From contig NZ_RBRE01000083.1 in assembly GCF_003700275.1 (NCBI RefSeq), positions 124,001 to 188,000 on the forward strand: a stretch of DNA of 64,000 bases. Reading direction: 5' to 3'. How positions within the stretch are numbered: the stretch's first letter is position 1; each line of letters starts with the position of its first letter. The translations under genes and the position numbers were made by a program. This document shows positions 61,819-64,000 of the stretch, piece after piece. The DNA is from Pseudomonas cichorii. GTDB taxonomy: Bacteria; Pseudomonadota; Gammaproteobacteria; Pseudomonadales; Pseudomonadaceae. The notes under the pieces were generated by a model that saw nothing but the letters and a program-made list of their open reading frames with translations, was not told the origin of the DNA and made no database searches.

Positions 61819-62064
61819 TCCTGCAGTTGTGGCTGTACAACGATATATCTTTCAGGTTTTGCGATAGCTGAAAAATGGATGACGTAAACGGCCTACCGGC
61901 CTGACGAAGAACCTGTTCTAAAAATTGGCTCAGCAAGAAGCCGTTAGCCTTTTCAGGATCGTCAGGCGCGACTCTCATCATGGCGCGGGTGAATCACTCA
62001 ATAGACGCCGGATAGATTTAAGCAAGCCAATTACTTTGCCCATGAATCAGCATTGCAAAAAAGA
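61819..62064 (+). other. long non-coding 3' end of the IS110-type element, candidate bridge-RNA region
   Basis: About 245 bases between the transposase stop and the right inverted repeat with no coding signal. IS1111-subgroup elements are reported to encode their bridge RNA in this downstream end. Several short inverted stretches (for example GGCCTACCGGCC near 61890) suggest structure. RNA boundaries and target-binding loops cannot be drawn by eye. Confidence 0.4.
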
Positions 62065-62080
62065 GGGTGACCATAGATTT

Positions 62081-62332
62081 TAATTTCTCCCGCTCAAGAC
62101 GAGCGATCCGAGCTTCCAGCTCCTGGATTTTCTGCTGCTCGGGCGTCAGAGCCTTGCTTTGAGGCGTAACACCAGCGCGCTCTTGCTGAAGCTGGTTGAT
62201 CCAGCGACGCAGCGCGGATTCGACAACCCCAAGTGAACGGCTGGCTTCGATATGGCTATAGCCTTGATCGAGCACGAGACCTGCGGCCTCGCGTTTGAAT
62301 TCAGCGGAAAAAGAACGACGTTTTTTGGTCAT
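62081..62332 (-). pseudogene. IS3-family OrfA, 5' part, truncated by the IS110-type insertion
   Basis: It begins MTKKRRSFSAEFKREAAGLV with an HTH (SHIEASRSLGVVESALRRWI) and the leucine-zipper region LEARIARLEREK, then runs into IS110 DNA after about 84 codons (a spurious tail continues to 62018). The missing 3' end (coding ATALLMSEEHERTR) is on the other side of the insert, near 60675-60720. The programmed frameshift site is therefore disrupted. Confidence 0.85.
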
Positions 62333-62395
62333 CAGACACCTCTATCTGGCGATATTCTCGCCTAAATGGGTGTCCGGTTTCATTAGACCACTACA

Positions 62396-62716
62396 GTCCG
62401 CCGACTCATCGCCAATGGTCAAAGAAGTCCAGAAGAGGCAGAAATCTGCAGCAAGCAAGGACGGGCCCAGCGGTGTAGTCAATGGGGACTACTTAGTCCC
62501 GAAGCAATGCTGAAGCCAGCAATGTTACAGCCGGAGCTAAACTCAGTACGAGTAACTACTAAGCATCCGAGTGCCGCGCCATGGAGGCTTTATAACGCAA
62601 TCAGATCACCCCTTGCTCAAGCAACACCATGCCGCAGTAAAGGAATCAACTGAAGGCGGCGTAGATAAAGCGAACCGCCTCCAGAAAACATTACTAATAT
62701 AAATATTACCGCAAGG
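62396..62716. other. non-coding stretch between IS element and island gene
   Basis: About 320 bases, no gene supported. A GGCGG...CCGCC stem near 62655-62685 lies past the stop of the leftward gene at 62717 and might act as a weak terminator. Composition is mixed, becoming AT-rich toward 62690. Confidence 0.45.
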
Positions 62717-64000
62717 CTATTCATATTTCATCCGCTGAGCCTCAGCCGTTACCACCGGATCATTCAAAGAGTCTATTAGCTCGCCAAGAATAATCAGATC
62801 GCAGTACTTAGAGCCGGACTCCAAGTCTACTAAAACGTGAGTAACCCCATGATACTGACGCTGATCAGCATTCTCCGGCAAAAGCAAAGATACAATGCCG
62901 AATTTCTCCTTATACAATTCGCCAGTACTCCAAGCCACACACAAATCGATATCCTTGATATTTTTATCTTGGCTATCCAGATCTTCAACAAGACCATCTA
63001 ATGAAAATTTATACTCTAATATCCGAGGAGAGGTTACCTTTCCACTAAGTGCATCAGCAGTGACTTTAGGCACGCCGAGGGGGTTAGCATCTTCATCATA
63101 AACGTAAAGCTCGGCCTGTAAATCGAACGCAATTTTAAACAGACCATCGTAAGTAAACCGCTCATTCGTAGACATCATATTTAGTCCACGAATGACACCT
63201 CCAGCGATTAACTGATGGAATAGCGCTATAACATCCTGCTCCCGCGTAGGAGTAGACGTTATAGATACACGTTCAATCGGGAGAAAGAAATGCTTGCTCT
63301 CCAGTTTCAACGGCTGTGAAACCTCATGGGCAAGCATCGCTGTTTTCCAGTCGTCAATCGCAAGTTCCCTAACCAAGTCCGGCGAGGTGCCAGTATTGGC
63401 TTTAAGCAAGTATCGGACCTTAGAGAGATGGGTATCAACAATAAGCCGCGCTATGCTTTTGGAGAAATCAGTGAGTTCCCGGTGGAATCCTTTTCGCCCA
63501 AGATCGGGCGTATAGTTGTCAAAATGAATAAGAAAATGAACTTGGTGCTGCCGACCAATATTACGTGAGAGAGGGACCAGAATCGTCTCCCCCTGAGGCA
63601 TGTTGTTGGCAGCCAACTGAATGCCACTGGAAAGAACTCGTGAACGTAGCCCAAGAGAGTCGTTAAAAAGCGTCCATAACTTCGCCGTATACCCAAACTC
63701 CACGCTAACAGTAGGGCTATATTTTTCAAGAACCTCTAACTCCTCTGCATCAAGAGCACTGCCAAGCAACATTTTAAGCTGAGCAGTATCCCAATGCTCA
63801 TATACAAAATCCAGGTTACTAAAACGATCAGGGAGTTTTCTTCCTGGGCCATATTTTTTATACAGCGCGTCTTGCGCTACTGAAATTTCTCGATATGAGG
63901 CTTTCTTTGACGAGGACACATGAAGCCATGGGTACTCTGTACCAACTCGCTCAAAGGTTGTGGTATTTCCTTTATTAACAACAGAAAATTTTACAACGAC
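62717..64000 (-). CDS. large protein of unknown family, 5' end outside the window; possible nuclease-like C-terminus
   Basis: The frame is open from the stop at 62717 to the right edge of the window (at least 427 codons), so the true start lies beyond 64000; the internal GTG at 63919 is probably not the start. Codon use and base composition are AT-richer than everywhere to the left of tRNA-Phe. The protein has an alpha/beta middle (GETILVPLSRNIGRQHQVHF, DFSKSIARLIVDTHLSKVRY). The C-terminal third has ILEYKFSLDGLVEDL followed by KDIDLCVAWSTGE. An E-x-K pair followed about 25 residues later by a hydrophobic strand ending in Trp resembles PD-(D/E)xK-like ends of some GHKL/MORC-type defence ATPases. 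That reading is tentative; no ATPase motif is inside the window. Confidence 0.7.
   Translation of the reverse strand, partial: VVVKFSVVNKGNTTTFERVGTEYPWLHVSSSKKASYREISVAQDALYKKYGPGRKLPDRFSNLDFVYEHWDTAQLKMLLGSALDAEELEVLEKYSPTVSVEFGYTAKLWTLFNDSLGLRSRVLSSGIQLAANNMPQGETILVPLSRNIGRQHQVHFLIHFDNYTPDLGRKGFHRELTDFSKSIARLIVDTHLSKVRYLLKANTGTSPDLVRELAIDDWKTAMLAHEVSQPLKLESKHFFLPIERVSITSTPTREQDVIALFHQLIAGGVIRGLNMMSTNERFTYDGLFKIAFDLQAELYVYDEDANPLGVPKVTADALSGKVTSPRILEYKFSLDGLVEDLDSQDKNIKDIDLCVAWSTGELYKEKFGIVSLLLPENADQRQYHGVTHVLVDLESGSKYCDLIILGELIDSLNDPVVTAEAQRMKYE

Larger units (their letters stand above)
60720..62080 (+). mobile_element. IS110/IS1111-type insertion sequence inside the IS3 element
   Basis: The boundary is set by where IS3 orfA coding sequence stops and resumes (about 60720 and 62080). 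A ten-base sub-terminal inverted repeat, ATGGTCACCC (60726-60735) and GGGTGACCAT (62065-62074), lies a few bases in from each end, as in the IS1111 subgroup. The transposase is on the + strand. The left flank before the gene is only about 70 bases, the right flank after it about 260, the asymmetry seen in IS1111-type elements. Confidence 0.75.
59811..62395 (-). mobile_element. IS3-family insertion sequence, split by an inserted IS110-type element
   Basis: Terminal inverted repeats are clear. The left end reads TGTAGTGGTCAACTGATCCC then GGACAC; the right end, read inward on the minus strand, is TGTAGTGGTCTAATGAAACC then GGACAC. orfA (right) and orfB (left) are on the minus strand, the normal order. 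A second element sits inside orfA. No direct repeat of the target is seen at the ends (GCT left, GTC right), so the copy is old, rearranged or incomplete. Without the insert the IS would be about 1.2 kb. Confidence 0.88.

Noticed and set aside
59808..62398. Target-site duplication of the IS3 element
   Set aside because: Flanks read GCT and GTC; no direct repeat of three or four bases.
1..64000. CRISPR array
   Set aside because: No run of regularly spaced direct repeats seen; the recurring palindromes are scattered REPINs.

Overview
The window reads as a chromosome segment of a Gram-negative gamma-proteobacterium of the genus Pseudomonas, most likely in or near the P. syringae/P. fluorescens part of the genus. 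The evidence is the high-GC coding style, the gene neighbourhoods pckA-hslO-hslR, rimABK, secB-grxC-rhodanese-gpmI-envC-ctpA, hisBH-DUF2164-hisA-hisF and asmA-mutY-yggX-tRNA-Phe, and many palindromic GGAGCGRATTCATYCGCGAA repeats (REP/REPIN). This assignment comes from gene content and recalled synteny, not from a database search.

Positions 1-4.0 kb hold a small membrane protein and two chemoreceptors of different sensor architecture. Positions 4.1-25.9 kb are a catabolic block: an Lrp-type regulator, a HAD protein, GabT, a GhrA-like reductase, a lone AAA ATPase and GabD. A long leftward operon follows, with a Tat-exported peptide/opine-type binding protein, two permeases, a fused double ATPase, a three-subunit [2Fe-2S]/FAD dehydrogenase (HcnABC/opine oxidase/hydroxyproline dehydrogenase type) and an ArgE-like deacylase. 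Upstream lie a PuuB-like oxidase, a haloacid-dehalogenase-like protein and an aldehyde dehydrogenase, then a divergent acetyltransferase-cupin pair. Together these look like uptake, oxidative cleavage and GABA/succinate-semialdehyde funnelling of a small nitrogenous compound; the substrate is not known.

Positions 25.9-31.1 kb are accessory: an exported small protein, two genes of unknown function, a Tat-exported alpha/beta hydrolase divergent from a LysR gene, a small gene broken by one in-frame stop, and structured non-coding DNA. Positions 31.2-59.5 kb are mostly housekeeping: pckA, hslO, hslR, the rimABK ribosome-modification/c-di-GMP operon, secB, grxC, gpmI, the cell-envelope set envC-ctpA-polysaccharide deacetylase, a secreted trypsin-like protease, the his operon, an aromatic aminotransferase with a divergent Lrp/permease pair, an OFA transporter, panM, asmA, mutY, yggX and tRNA-Phe(GAA).

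Right of tRNA-Phe the sequence changes character. An IS3-family element carries an IS110/IS1111-like element inside its orfA, and both transposases have in-frame stops. Beyond it lies AT-richer DNA with a large protein of unknown family that runs off the window edge and has an E-x-K...W pattern suggesting a nuclease-like C-terminal domain. This is probably the start of a genomic island at the tRNA gene.
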